DNA from: Gnetum montanum
Taxonomy: Eukaryota; Streptophyta; Gnetopsida; Gnetales; Gnetaceae
Reading direction: 5' to 3'
Assembly: GCA_015680685.1 (NCBI GenBank)
Contig: MNCI01011140.1
Span: 1-64,000, forward strand
DNA: 64,000 nucleotides
Below, piece after piece: positions 54,470 through 64,000 of this stretch (the first letter of the stretch is position 1; the number at the start of each line of letters is the position of its first letter). Position numbers and translations under genes: made by a program. The notes under the pieces are model-generated. The model was not told the origin of the DNA. It was given only the letters and a program-made list of their open reading frames with translations, and searched no databases.

Positions 54470-55590
54470 TGATTAGAGCTAAGAAGTGGGGAGTTTGGAA
54501 AATCTTGATGTAAGATGTTTTGTGCTAAAGAGATTATGAACTAGCCTTGGAAGACAAATGCATCACCAAGCTTACTACCATATTTGATGAAAGATTGGAC
54601 TAAAATGGATGGGAAGGTTCTTTCTCTCGTTCATCCATGTCTTAGCAATGCCATTTGACAATATCATACCAAGTTAGCAACTACCTATGAATTATGGGAG
54701 ATGCTGAAGCAAAGGTATAATTAGCCCATTATTATAAATTAATATTACATTGTTAATAAAGTTTTCATGATGAAAATGAAAAAAGACTTTTCTTTGCAAA
54801 TTTATTTGGATGAGATGAGTGGTTTATTTACTTAGATGATCTATAAGTAGGAGGAGGGTTAGCATTTGGTTGGTAGTCGATTGTAAAACCTTGCCAAATC
54901 TTATGGATGACTTCTTTTTTAGATTTTGTAGATGCTAAGGCATTCCCCAATTACGATGTGCAACAATCAAAGCATAGGAAAATAATTAAGGATTATTTAA
55001 AGGCTCTTCATAGAGGTGTATGATAAAAAAAAAAAAAAAAAAACTCTTGTAGCTGATCCTATTTTGTTTAGACAAGGCTAAGATTGTGATGAGATTATTT
55101 ATAAGTACTTTCTCTAAAAATTTAAGAGTTATTACTCTTTGAAAGATGTCCTTATACCTTTTATGATTACTACATTTTCTATTTCTACTTTAAATATGGT
55201 TTTTGCAAAATTGTTACATGTAGATAAAAAATGTATCTTTTATGCTTTAGTAAGACTCTTAATGTAGATAGATGCCACTCTCAAGAGGAGGCTATAAACA
55301 AAGTAGAAGTAGAGGAAGATCCATTGGAAAGAATATTAAATGTAGGTGTTGCATGAAAAAGGGACATCATATCAAAGATTTTTGTAAGTTAAAAGATAAG
55401 AATAAAAGGAAGGAAGTTGATAATAATAAAAGAGAACAATAACAAAAACCAAATCAAGATCTTGGATGAGCCTAAAGCCTCAATGTGGAAAGTGAATAAG
55501 CTAGAATCATGACTGCTACTTTTGATGAGAAAAATGTTTCTCAATAATCCACTTAAAATTTATGAATTTTAGATTTTGGTGCTTCTTAAG
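54470..55590 (+). pseudogene. copia gag and protease start, decayed
   Basis: Traces across frames: KKWGVWKILM, YELALEDKCITKLTT, DERLD*NGWEG and a later FLLQIYLDEM-like stretch, in the order of copia gag (UBN2 type). A knuckle CRCCMKKGHHIKDFC (near 55.34 kb) keeps the CCHC residues with one extra spacer. ILDFGAS* (55567-55590) is the protease active site, cut there by the insertion. Confidence 0.7.
55582..55589. repeat. 8-bp target duplication of the ~1-kb insertion (left)
   Basis: CTTCTTAA; the same octamer stands at 63432-63439. Removing the insert restores an uninterrupted frame through the junction apart from one TAA. Confidence 0.5.
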
Positions 55591-56215
55591 GATTGAGAAT
55601 TTAGAAAGGGGGTTGAATAAGTCAAAGAGACCCAATTCTTGTACAACAAATGTATGTGGCTTCCCAACTTAAGGGTAGAATCCTTTCATACCTTTAGATT
55701 TTGTTCCTTAAAAAATGCAATTTTAAAGACACCATAACCTTTATGAAGTTTTGTCTCCTTCAGGGGTGTTTTCTCTCAGAAATATACCCAATTCCTCAAG
55801 GTCCCAACAAGCTCAAAGGATGCCTTCCCTCAAAAAGCACATCCAACTCCTTAAGGCTTACAATGAGAGATAGAAGGATCAAGTATGAAAATGAACTAAG
55901 TTTTCAATTCCTTACTTTTTGGCTCAACAAAACATGAAACAACTCAACAATGATACAAAGATGAAGTACAAAATTTCTCAAAAGATGTATACAAGGATTG
56001 CCTAATCACATGAATAGTGTTTTCTATTTCCAAACAGGTATCACTTTCTTTATAGCCTTGTCAACATCATATGTACAATAGCTAGAAATGGCTAGTTAAG
56101 ACATCTTCCACGAGCTTGAGACATCTTACTATGTTCTCTATCTTGTAGGTGAGACGTCTCATTTGTCCTCAGAAGTCTTGATTGATAAGTCTTGACATGA
56201 TCCAAGATATCTTGG

Positions 56216-56220
56216 CTAAG
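56216..56220. repeat. Target-site duplication CTAAG (left)
   Basis: CTAAG abuts the 5' LTR start TGATGA. Confidence 0.88.
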
Positions 56221-57039
56221 TGATGAATCAATGTATGATGTTGGCCACAACATCGGGGCCTGGATTTGACGTCGAATGTTCAACATCAGGGTATATACCC
56301 TGAGTCTATAACTACCACGTATGGGCTCTAGTTTTCGAAAGGTTTTCATTAGTTAGTTTTTAGTTTTTTAGAAAGGTAGTGAAGCTCTTGCTATTTCTTC
56401 CCCCTAGAGTTAGAATATTTTTTGAGTGCTCGTAGAAGGAGTCTAAAGTGTGTATTGTTCTTTGTTCAAGCATTGATGGACCTGAGCGTAGCAGTGTGAC
56501 AGGAATGAAATGAACTCTTTGACAATCCTTGTAGCACTGAGAATAGCTTAATATTTTCCTTATTGCATTTTACTTTCATGTTCTTTACTTTAATGCATTT
56601 AATTAAATAACTTATCTCCAATAGTTAATGAACATGAGCATGACCACTTCGAGCATTCATATAGTACTTGGTAACCCAGCAACGCTTAACATTTGGTAAC
56701 CCAACAGTGTAGGATGTGTTCAAGAAAGTGGGGCAGTTACTTGTGTTAGGCTAGATAGATAATAGAGATTAGTTTTCAATCTACTCTACCCTTCTTGTTG
56801 TAGGTGATTACATCCATAAAATATAAAATGACAAAAATTCATATACCTCAATTACATTTAAACCATACCCTTGAGCCTCATAAGTGTAGTTGGGAAGACA
56901 ATGAACATTTTCAATGTCATTTCACTTCCTAAGGGAACTAGTGTATGAGATAACTATAGGTCCATGGAATTCGACCAGATCACGTGTAATGCCTTAGTGA
57001 TTTATATGGTTGGGCGTAGGGGTACCTGGCCGCTCATCA
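56221..57039 (+). repeat. 5' LTR of the gypsy-like element
   Basis: 819 bp, TGATGA...TCATCA. It contains GGTATATACCCTGAG, CTTCCCCCTAGAGTTAGAAT and twice TTGGTAACCCA, all shared with the 3' LTR. The sequence after it (TTAGCATCATTGTTGAGG) matches no primer site I know. Confidence 0.88.
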
Positions 57040-58089
57040 TTAGCATCATTGTTGAGGACCTTTTCGTTGTTTTTTGCACTATCTAGGACCTAGTGAAAAG
57101 TATTTAAATCATTGGAATGAACATAAGAGTCATATCTTATTTCACAATTACTACAAGAAATTCTCAGAGCACACTATGATTTTTATTCACTAACTAAAAA
57201 TGTTTTCTTCTCATAGGAGCACTTCTCTATCCAAGGTTGATAACACTCATCCATCAAACCCTCAACAGTACCAAATTACATATACTCATCCTAATGAGTA
57301 TGTGTTGAACTTCAACTTCATCCTACACTAGGATGAATAACTACGATGGCGTGACATGGAGGGCAACATTGTGTTGTCACCTAATCATGTTGCTCTTGCA
57401 TTGCTTTATCAAATGCTTGCATGATGTAATCTTCAAGATCACCATGGGGAATATATTGTGGAGAATTTCGACACTAAGGATTATCATCCCACTGAAGCAC
57501 AATGCTTGCGGGATTGGTAGCTAGAGCAGCGCTATGAATTTTTGAAGGGAAAAGGGCTTAACGATTCTCCATTCCTATTGTATCAACAAGCTGATGGGAA
57601 ACCCTTCTTTGGGGATTTTCTACTCAATGACACTCCTCTCTTTGACTTCAGTTATGGAGATCAAAACTAGAATATGCACTACATAGTTCACAATCTTGAT
57701 TCTGGTAATAAGGGATCCAATGACAAAGATGGATTTGGAGGGGCAAGTCAAGACAAGGATGTTAGCAAGAAGCACGATTGTGATCATGGTCATAATCACT
57801 GAAGAGGCAATAATAGGAACCATGATGGTGCTAATTCTCCTTCCTCTTCACCTTCATCATCATCTTCTTCTTCTAACTTTGACCATGACCAAAAAAGGTG
57901 AGATTGTGATGGAGGCGATTGAAATGAGCGCAATGATTGATTACACCATAATAATCAAGGGGATCGTCAAGATAGGAAAGATTAAGGATGCATACATTTA
58001 AGAAAAGCACATTGCCATAAATGAAGGGGCAGTAGAGGGCATTGTAGGCACCATGATCAAGGCCTTGATGAGCCTCTATTTGCTAATTG

Positions 58090-58520
58090 AAGTATGCTTA
58101 AAATCATAGAGGTAGTCAAAATTCCAACAAGGCATGTGAAAGATAGTCAGATCAAATGGTTAGAAATGAACAATATTTCTTGATTTGAAGGACGATGTAA
58201 CTTTGATTCGTAGAATCATCTTTAAGCTTTCCAAGATGCATGTGCCTTGTAAAACATAGAGAATGAGTGGTAGAAACTAAAGTTGTTTTCCAGAACACTC
58301 ATCAAAGAAGCAGAGAACTGGTACTGGTTCTTAAAAGAAAAATCTATCAGACGATGAAGTACCATGCTTGAAATGTTCAATGATAACTATCAAAGGTACT
58401 CCCAAGTGTCCAACTTAAGGAAGAAAATTCAAGGGTGAAAACAAGGAGTAGAAAAACCCTTGGATGCCACCATTGGTTGATATACTATGCGTTGATGCAC
58501 AAATGCTCTGGTCATGGTTA
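58090..58520 (+). pseudogene. gypsy gag remnant (Retrotrans_gag)
   Basis: HVKDSQIKWLEMNNIS*FEG, AFQDACAL*NIENEW*KLKLF and FSRTLIKEAENWYWFLKE, then MLEMFNDNYQ, follow the order of the Retrotrans_gag domain (NIENE..KLKLF.RTL...A..WY..L). Several stops interrupt it. Upstream (57.6-57.95 kb) there is a His/Asn/Ser-rich low-complexity stretch. Confidence 0.75.
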
Positions 58521-59409
58521 TTCTCAATTGGCTCAACTCTGCCACATTGTAGATGGGATTCATAATGAGACAAGGAAAACCTTTGGTGTCTATACCCAAG
58601 GATGATTGTTAGAACTAACTACCTATTGGGTACAAAGGTTAATAGAGTAGGTCACCAAAGAGGAGGATGAACTAAGAAAAAGAGAAAGTGTAGAGGAGTA
58701 CAACCGTGATCCTTCCATCCACAAGAGGGAGGTTCGATTGTGTGACAATGAGGATGATTCCGTATTTGATGAGGGGATGCATAAAAAAGCCTTGGCACTT
58801 CAATACTTCTAATTTGAACTTATGGCCAAGGTTGATCAGTTAAGAGACTCCATGAATAGCACATTTCAAGCTGTCCTCAAAATTGTTGAGGAGTGTTGAG
58901 AAAAAGATAGTGATCATGAGCACAGGAGGTGCAAAGAAGCTGAATGTGCATATTATAAAGATGAGGGTAAGATTGTTGCACTAGACGAGGTTGCAAATAG
59001 TGAATTAGATGATGATCATGGGTGTGACATTTATCAATATGAACATCCTAAGGGATGTTGCCCCATTGTGTCACATTTACAGGAATCTGGGATGTATGCC
59101 TTACATCCATGACTTACACAAAGGCAAACATCTAAAAGGTTACCTTATCCTCAAGGTAATCTCAGGTAGTTCCACCAGCAACAATTGTATTATCTAAGTG
59201 GAGCTCTATTGCAACTGTACAAACAATACCAACAATGGTAGTAGCCATAATCATGGGCACTTACACTGCCAAGGCAACAATACCCTTATCGGTAGCTTGA
59301 TCCATATGGTTACCACGTTTAGCAACCCATGTCTCCATGTGAATCTTCTAGTCATGTTTCTAATGTTCAGCCTTACTACCACCCTTCTGATTACTACAAA
59401 ATGTTGTAA

Positions 59410-60090
59410 ATAGGTTTGGTGTGCCACATGCATTAAATTTTGACAATGAAGCTCATTTTACAGGCATTACTTTTGAGAAGCTCATGTAATGCTTGGGGGT
59501 TGAACACAAACTCACAACACCTTACTAAATCCAAGCTAATGGTCAGGCTGAGGTTACCAATAGGCAAATCACAAGAATACTAACAAGAACTATTAGCAAG
59601 TATATGAAGGATTGGAGCACAAAACTCAACAATGCCCTTTGGGCCTACTGCTCAACTTGGAAACTTCTTATAAGCTACTCTTCCTATGAGCTTGTGTATA
59701 GAAAACTACCAACACTTCCCATTCAATCTGAACTCCGTACACTTTCAACGACTTGTGACCGTGACGTTGACTTAAGTCCAACTTAAAAGGAAAGACTAAT
59801 GAATCCTAACCTACTAAACAAAAATCAATTAGTGGCCTTATCATGTAAGGAGTTGTACAAGGCTTATAACAAAAAGCGTCATGACTTGAAAATAAGAAAA
59901 GTCAAATTTCAACTAGGAGACAAGGTTCTTTACTAGAACCCCACACACATACCTCAACAAACTAAGTTCCAAACATTGTGGAAAGGACCTTACATCATTT
60001 ATGAAAATTTTCCTTTAGGGGCCATGATGATCTATAAAGCTAAGAGCCCAAACAAGAAATAGCTGGTTAACATCCAACAAATTAAGCCTT
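59410..60090 (+). pseudogene. gypsy integrase remnant
   Basis: FDNEAHFTGITFEKLM, LGVEHKLTTPY and NGQAEVTNRQITRILTRTI give the integrase core's D-x-E neighbourhood. NNALWAYCSTWKLL, YELVYRKLPTLP, FQLGDKVLY and LWKGPYIIYENFPLGAM give the C-terminal part (GPY-type). Stops lie in between. Confidence 0.85.
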
Positions 60091-60737
60091 TTCATGTGCA
60101 TACGTCAGCTAACACAACAAGCACCTCATCTAATGGACAATCACACTCCATATTTTAGATCTCCTCCTTTAAAATTGGTTGTGGGGTAGATGGCCAACCA
60201 TGCTAACCATTCAAGTGGCTCCTCAGTTTTTCAACTTTTTTGTTTTACACATTTTTCATTTTACAACTTTTTGTTCTACATATTCTTTGTTTTACATCTT
60301 TTATTTTTATGTTATTAATATTTTCTAATTTTTGTATTACACCATCATTAGTACATTTGATATTTCTTGAATAATTTACACTTTCTTCTATATTTTCTTT
60401 TATTTCATGTGATTTTCTAACTTTTTTGTTAATAGGTGCTAGGTAGATTGGTAATGCATTACTTGATGGTCGTATGTACTATTTTTGTTATTTGATTGTT
60501 TGTGTCTAGTTTATGGCTTTGAAGTTTGTTACGGATAATTGGGACATGGTTTCTTTTTCATGTAATAGATAGTGAGTCCACAACATCCACCCATCCACAC
60601 ACTCCATGATTTTCCTTGTTTTGGAAATATGTAGTTCCTTTTTAATTAATAAAATTTTAATAAATTTGTGACTTTGGTAGTGTGTTGCCATGAATTTATT
60701 ACTATTCCATGCCAATCAATAAAGGAAGTTGAATAAG

Positions 60738-60990
60738 TTCTTGCATGGTGTGGTTTTCAATAGGAAAAAGAAATGATGAGAATTCAAAGCACACCCCTTG
60801 GACAAAATAAATGCATATGTGCTCACATGGTGTGGTTTTCATCAACAGAAAAAAAGAAAAAGAAAAAAACATGAGGATTCAAAGCACACCCCTTGGAAAA
60901 AATTAAATGAATGTGTCTTTGCATTGTGTGGTTCTCATTTCAAAAAAGAAAAAGAAAAAGAAGGAAAAAAAAATAATGGGAATTCAAAGC
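60738..60990. repeat. A-rich tandem repeats, about 96-104 bp, upstream of the gypsy 3' LTR
   Basis: ATTCAAAGCACACCCCTTGG starts units at about 60782 and 60877, and with CTTAGA at 60982. Each unit carries TGGTGTGGTTTTCAT or a similar word and an AAAAAGAAAAAGAAAA tract. The same leading word stands at position 1 of the window in the related element. Confidence 0.85.
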
Positions 60991-62227
60991 ACACCCCTTA
61001 GACAGAATAAACAAGCTACAAGCACTCGTTATGGGACTTGTCTCTTCTAACTAAGGCCCTTTCTCACTTCCTACTTCTTCTCTAATTTGGAATAGTGGTT
61101 GTTCTATGGGAGCACTCTTGTGTCTCGAGGGATGAATTGGTCTTAGAATGTCAATTCATAGAAAGTCATTCTAAGACTAAGGACCAATTCTAGACTGAAA
61201 TTCTAAGACTAAGGATGGATCCTATCAAGTCATTTAACCATAAAATCCACAAGGAACTTCATGTGATCATAATTAGGAACTTCATTCCACACACTCTCTT
61301 TGTTATCCATCTATGCTTTCCATGTTCTACCTCACTACCAGTTTCATGTTTTGGTTTGATGTGTCGAAATTCTGAGTTAGTTACTTTTGGGTTTTTGTAC
61401 TTAACTTTCTATTATCATTAATCATCCATAGAGCCCATGGCCTCTTTGGTTTGAAGTTATGAATGGCATAAAAGGCCTGTGCCTACTTTGGGGAGGACCC
61501 ACTTGCATATCTTTTGGTTTGGTTAGTTAAGTTCTTTACCCTTAGACATTTTCACAATCAAATTCTTTTTTGTTTACCCCATCAATGACATCCAATTGTG
61601 CACATTTTCACAATATTTTTTAAGTGAACTTTTCTTTTTATTATTGTGAATTCTTATACCCTCTTCAAATATTTCCTTATGTTAAACATTTTTCCAATCT
61701 AGTGGACCACTTATCTATTTTACCCTATTTATCAACCTTCACGCTAACACTACTCAAAGAAACCAATCTACCACAATCACAACTTAGCTGAGTGTAACCA
61801 CTGGTGAGACAAGGTATTTGATCACTAAGTGTTACACATTGCATACTAATTCATGATCCTATTGTGATTTTAGTGGGAAGCATGGACTGGAAGCAAAACT
61901 ATCTTCACCAAGGATGATGCACCAATACTACACAATGAGGACCATTCATGATCGAAAGATCTCTTCTCTCTCTCTCATTCGCCTACTGCTAAGAGGTGTA
62001 GGATGTTAATATTCTTCAGGGTGTTTAGTCCTCTTCTCATGAACACCCAATGTTGTAAAAATTGTAATTTTGTACACTTGGGCACTCAGAGTTTGTATGT
62101 ATGTTTCATCTGAGTCAATTTGTCATGTTAGTTAATAATCCCATACCTACCCAATATGTTATATTATAAAGAACTTGTTCCTCCTCTTCTTCACTCAAGG
62201 ATGAGTTTTCATTCAGTCATGGGGGTA

Positions 62228-63065
62228 TGATGAGTCATCATTTGATGTCAGCCACAATGTCGCATATGTGATGTCGGGGCCTCGATCTAACATCAGATAT
62301 CCAACATTGGGGTATATACCCTGAGTTTATAAATACCATGCTTAGGCTCTAGTTTTCAGAAGTTTTTCATTATTCAGTTTTCAATTTTCAAGAAAGGTAG
62401 CAAAGATCTTGTTGTTTCTTCCCCCTAGAGTTAGAATATATTTTTGAGTGCCCACATAAGGAGTCTAAAGTGTGTACAGTTCTTTATTTGAGCACTGATG
62501 TACCTGAGCATAGTAATGTGACAAGAATAAAACGAATTCTTTTGACAATCCTTGTAGCATTGAGAATAGCTTAATATTTTCCTTATTGCATTTTACTTTC
62601 TTGTTCTTTACTTTAATGCATTTGATTAAATAATTTATCTCCAGTAGTTAATGAACATGAGCACAACCACTTCGAGCATTCATATAGTACTTGGTAACCC
62701 AGCAACACTTAACATTTGGTAACCCAGTGGTGCAGGATGTGTTTAGGAAAGTGGGGTGGTTACTTGTGTTAGGCTAGATAGACAATAAAAATTAGTTTTC
62801 AATCTACTCTACCTTTATTCTTGTTGTAGGTGATTACATCCATAAAATATAAAATGACAAAAATTCATATACCTTAGTTACACTTAAATCATACCCTTGA
62901 GCCTCACAAGTGTAGTTGGGAAGACAACAAACATTCTCAATGCCATTTGACTTCCTAGAAGAACTAGTGCATGAGATAATTGTAGGTCCATGGAATTCAA
63001 CCAAATTGCATATAACGCCTTAGTGATTTGTATGATTGGGCGTAGGGGTACCTCGTTGCTCATCA
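62228..63065 (+). repeat. 3' LTR of the gypsy-like element
   Basis: 838 bp, TGATGAGTCA...TCATCA. The preceding CATGGGGGTA is the likely polypurine tract. A TATAAA stands at 62328-62333. Confidence 0.88.
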
Positions 63066-63070
63066 CTAAG
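63066..63070. repeat. Target-site duplication CTAAG (right)
   Basis: CTAAG follows the 3' LTR end TCATCA directly. Confidence 0.88.
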
Positions 63071-63439
63071 ACATCTTGTTTGAACTTGAGATATCTCCTA
63101 TTTTATGGAGACGTCCTACTTAAGATTAGAGCTTCTTATCAAATACAGCTTACAGTAGAATGAGACATCTTGTCAATCTCTAGGACATCTTCTTTATGAT
63201 TTTAGACATCTTGCATCCTTGTGGTTTTCTCTAGATCTGTGCATTTTCTTGTTGGACTTTAGTATTCTAGTTTGTCAGTTCATGGTCTTGTCTTGGTCTC
63301 CTTAATATTCTTTATTCACCTTTGTTAGACTTGCAAGATCTCACAAGAACCCTTACAATTTCCTCATTTTTCAAAGTTTTGATATACCAAAAGGTTAACA
63401 CTTCTTGTCATTATCATCTAAATGATTTTTACTTCTTAA

Positions 63440-64000
63440 TCTAGTATTTTAGACAATTATGTATTTTTGGATGATGATAGAAAATGTAAAGTTAAAGGAC
63501 TTGTAAATGTGAATTTGGAAAAGCCTAATTGTCATAAACTTGTTTTAAGAAATATTAGACATGTCCTTGCCCTAGCCAAGAATCTCATTTTAGAAGGACA
63601 ATTAGATGTTGTTAGATGTTACATGGTCTTTGACTCTAGAACATGGAAGATTGCAAGGATTCTATGGTTTTGGCCCATGAGTAGAAGGAAGAATCAATGT
63701 ATGTAATGTATTCATGCTAAATTCTATAACTATGGCACAAACATATAATATATCTCTTTGGCATAAAAGACTTGGCCACATGAGTGAAAGAGGTATGCAT
63801 GTCCTTATTCCCAAAAGCTTGTTGTCCAATTTTTCTTCTGTCTTTTTAGAGTTTTGTAAAGATTGTATAATTGGTAAAGCAACATGAGTGAATTTTCAAA
63901 GATCTAATTCTATCAAGAGAACAACTAAGAAGTTAGAAATTATTTATTAAGATGTAGTTTGACATATTGATGTGTTTTTTAGTGGAACATCATATTTTGT
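63440..64000 (+). pseudogene. copia protease end, pre-integrase and integrase start (cut by window)
   Basis: ILDNYVFLDDDRKCKVKG and KLVLRNIRHVLALAKNLI finish the protease region. ISLWHKRLGHMSERGMHVL and EFCKDCIIGKAT form the pre-integrase zinc-binding domain, and YFDVWHIDVF-like DVV*HIDVFFSGTSYF starts the integrase core. Frameshifts and stops are present. Confidence 0.82.

Larger units (their letters stand above)
56221..63065 (+). mobile_element. Complete gypsy-like LTR element, non-autonomous
   Basis: LTRs 56221-57039 and 62228-63065 both begin TGATGA and end TCATCA. A perfect 5-bp target duplication CTAAG flanks the element (56216-56220, 63066-63070). The interior has a gag remnant (58.09-58.52 kb) and integrase (59.41-60.09 kb), but only about 0.9 kb between them, too short for protease, RT and RNase H. 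A 3' untranslated region of about 2 kb follows, with A-rich tandem repeats. Integrase at the C-terminal end of the polyprotein supports the gypsy assignment. Same family as the left-edge element at 1-2227. Confidence 0.9.
55590..63431. mobile_element. Unclassified ~1-kb insertion in the copia element, itself split by a gypsy element
   Basis: The insertion consists of 55590-56220 plus 63066-63431 (about 0.99 kb without the gypsy element). It has no coding capacity and is rich in AGACATCTT/GAGACGTC words, with GGGGGTTGAATAAG near its left end. No terminal inverted repeats were visible. The 8-bp duplication CTTCTTAA would suit a hAT- or MULE-type nonautonomous DNA transposon, but the sequence alone does not establish that. 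Confidence 0.5.
54412..64000 (+). mobile_element. Second Ty1/copia element, split by nested insertions, open at window end
   Basis: TGGTATTAGAAA (54412-54423) is a tRNA-Met-type primer site, followed by degenerate gag (54.47-55.45 kb), a CCHC-like knuckle and a protease trace (ILDFGAS, about 55.57 kb). Coding of the same element resumes at 63440 with the end of protease, pre-integrase region and integrase start, in consistent frame after removal of 55590-63431 plus one copy of CTTCTTAA. RT and the 3' LTR lie beyond the window; the 5' LTR start was not resolved. Confidence 0.8.

Overview
The window is nuclear DNA of a land plant with a large, repeat-choked genome. Both host genes have plant-type spliced structures (GT-AG introns) and plant-specific architectures: a 3'-5' exonuclease fused to a KH domain, and a CHX-type cation/H+ antiporter. 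The 13-kb and 10-kb introns filled with LINEs and LTR elements, and the AT-rich background, suggest a gymnosperm-like genome. That is inference; no organism-specific marker was found.

Layout. 1-2227: 3' end of a Ty3/gypsy-like element, cut by the window edge, with its 3' LTR. 2228-8091: gene-poor sequence that may hold the promoter and 5' UTR of gene 1. 8100-41895 (+): gene 1, nine exons encoding 321 aa, spread over 33.8 kb. Its introns hold a tRNA-derived SINE, a 5'-truncated LINE (9999-13999, 15-bp target duplication), an RT-deleted Ty1/copia element (17074-20877), an RTE-type LINE fragment (about 21640-22620), a 6.1-kb LINE (22944-29035, 15-bp target duplication) and a third LINE (about 31400-37830). 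All four LINE copies lie antisense to the gene. 42335-45700: SINE-like sequences and small tandem duplications, including a duplicated TATA-box promoter. 45813-51536 (+): gene 2, five exons, 827 aa, CHX17/18/19-like. 51540-54411: AT-rich sequence without a recognisable gene. 54412-64000: a second copia element, open at the right edge, split by an unclassified insertion of about 1 kb, which is itself split by a complete 6.85-kb gypsy-like element with 5-bp target duplications (three levels of nesting).

The two host genes point the same way about 3.9 kb apart and show no functional link. Gene 1 probably encodes an RNA/DNA-processing exonuclease guided by a KH domain. Gene 2 probably encodes an endomembrane or plasma-membrane monovalent-cation/proton exchanger. 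No transposable element in the window looks intact enough to be autonomous.

Points most worth following: a conserved extra coding module downstream of the reverse transcriptase in two of the LINEs; an array of GCGATATCGC-like palindromes upstream of an LTR TATA box; duplication of the CHX core promoter; a tandemly multiplied ORF1 domain in the third LINE; and a 215-bp inverted repeat bounded by single Ns that is most likely an assembly error. All coordinates, splice sites and comparisons were read by eye without alignment software.
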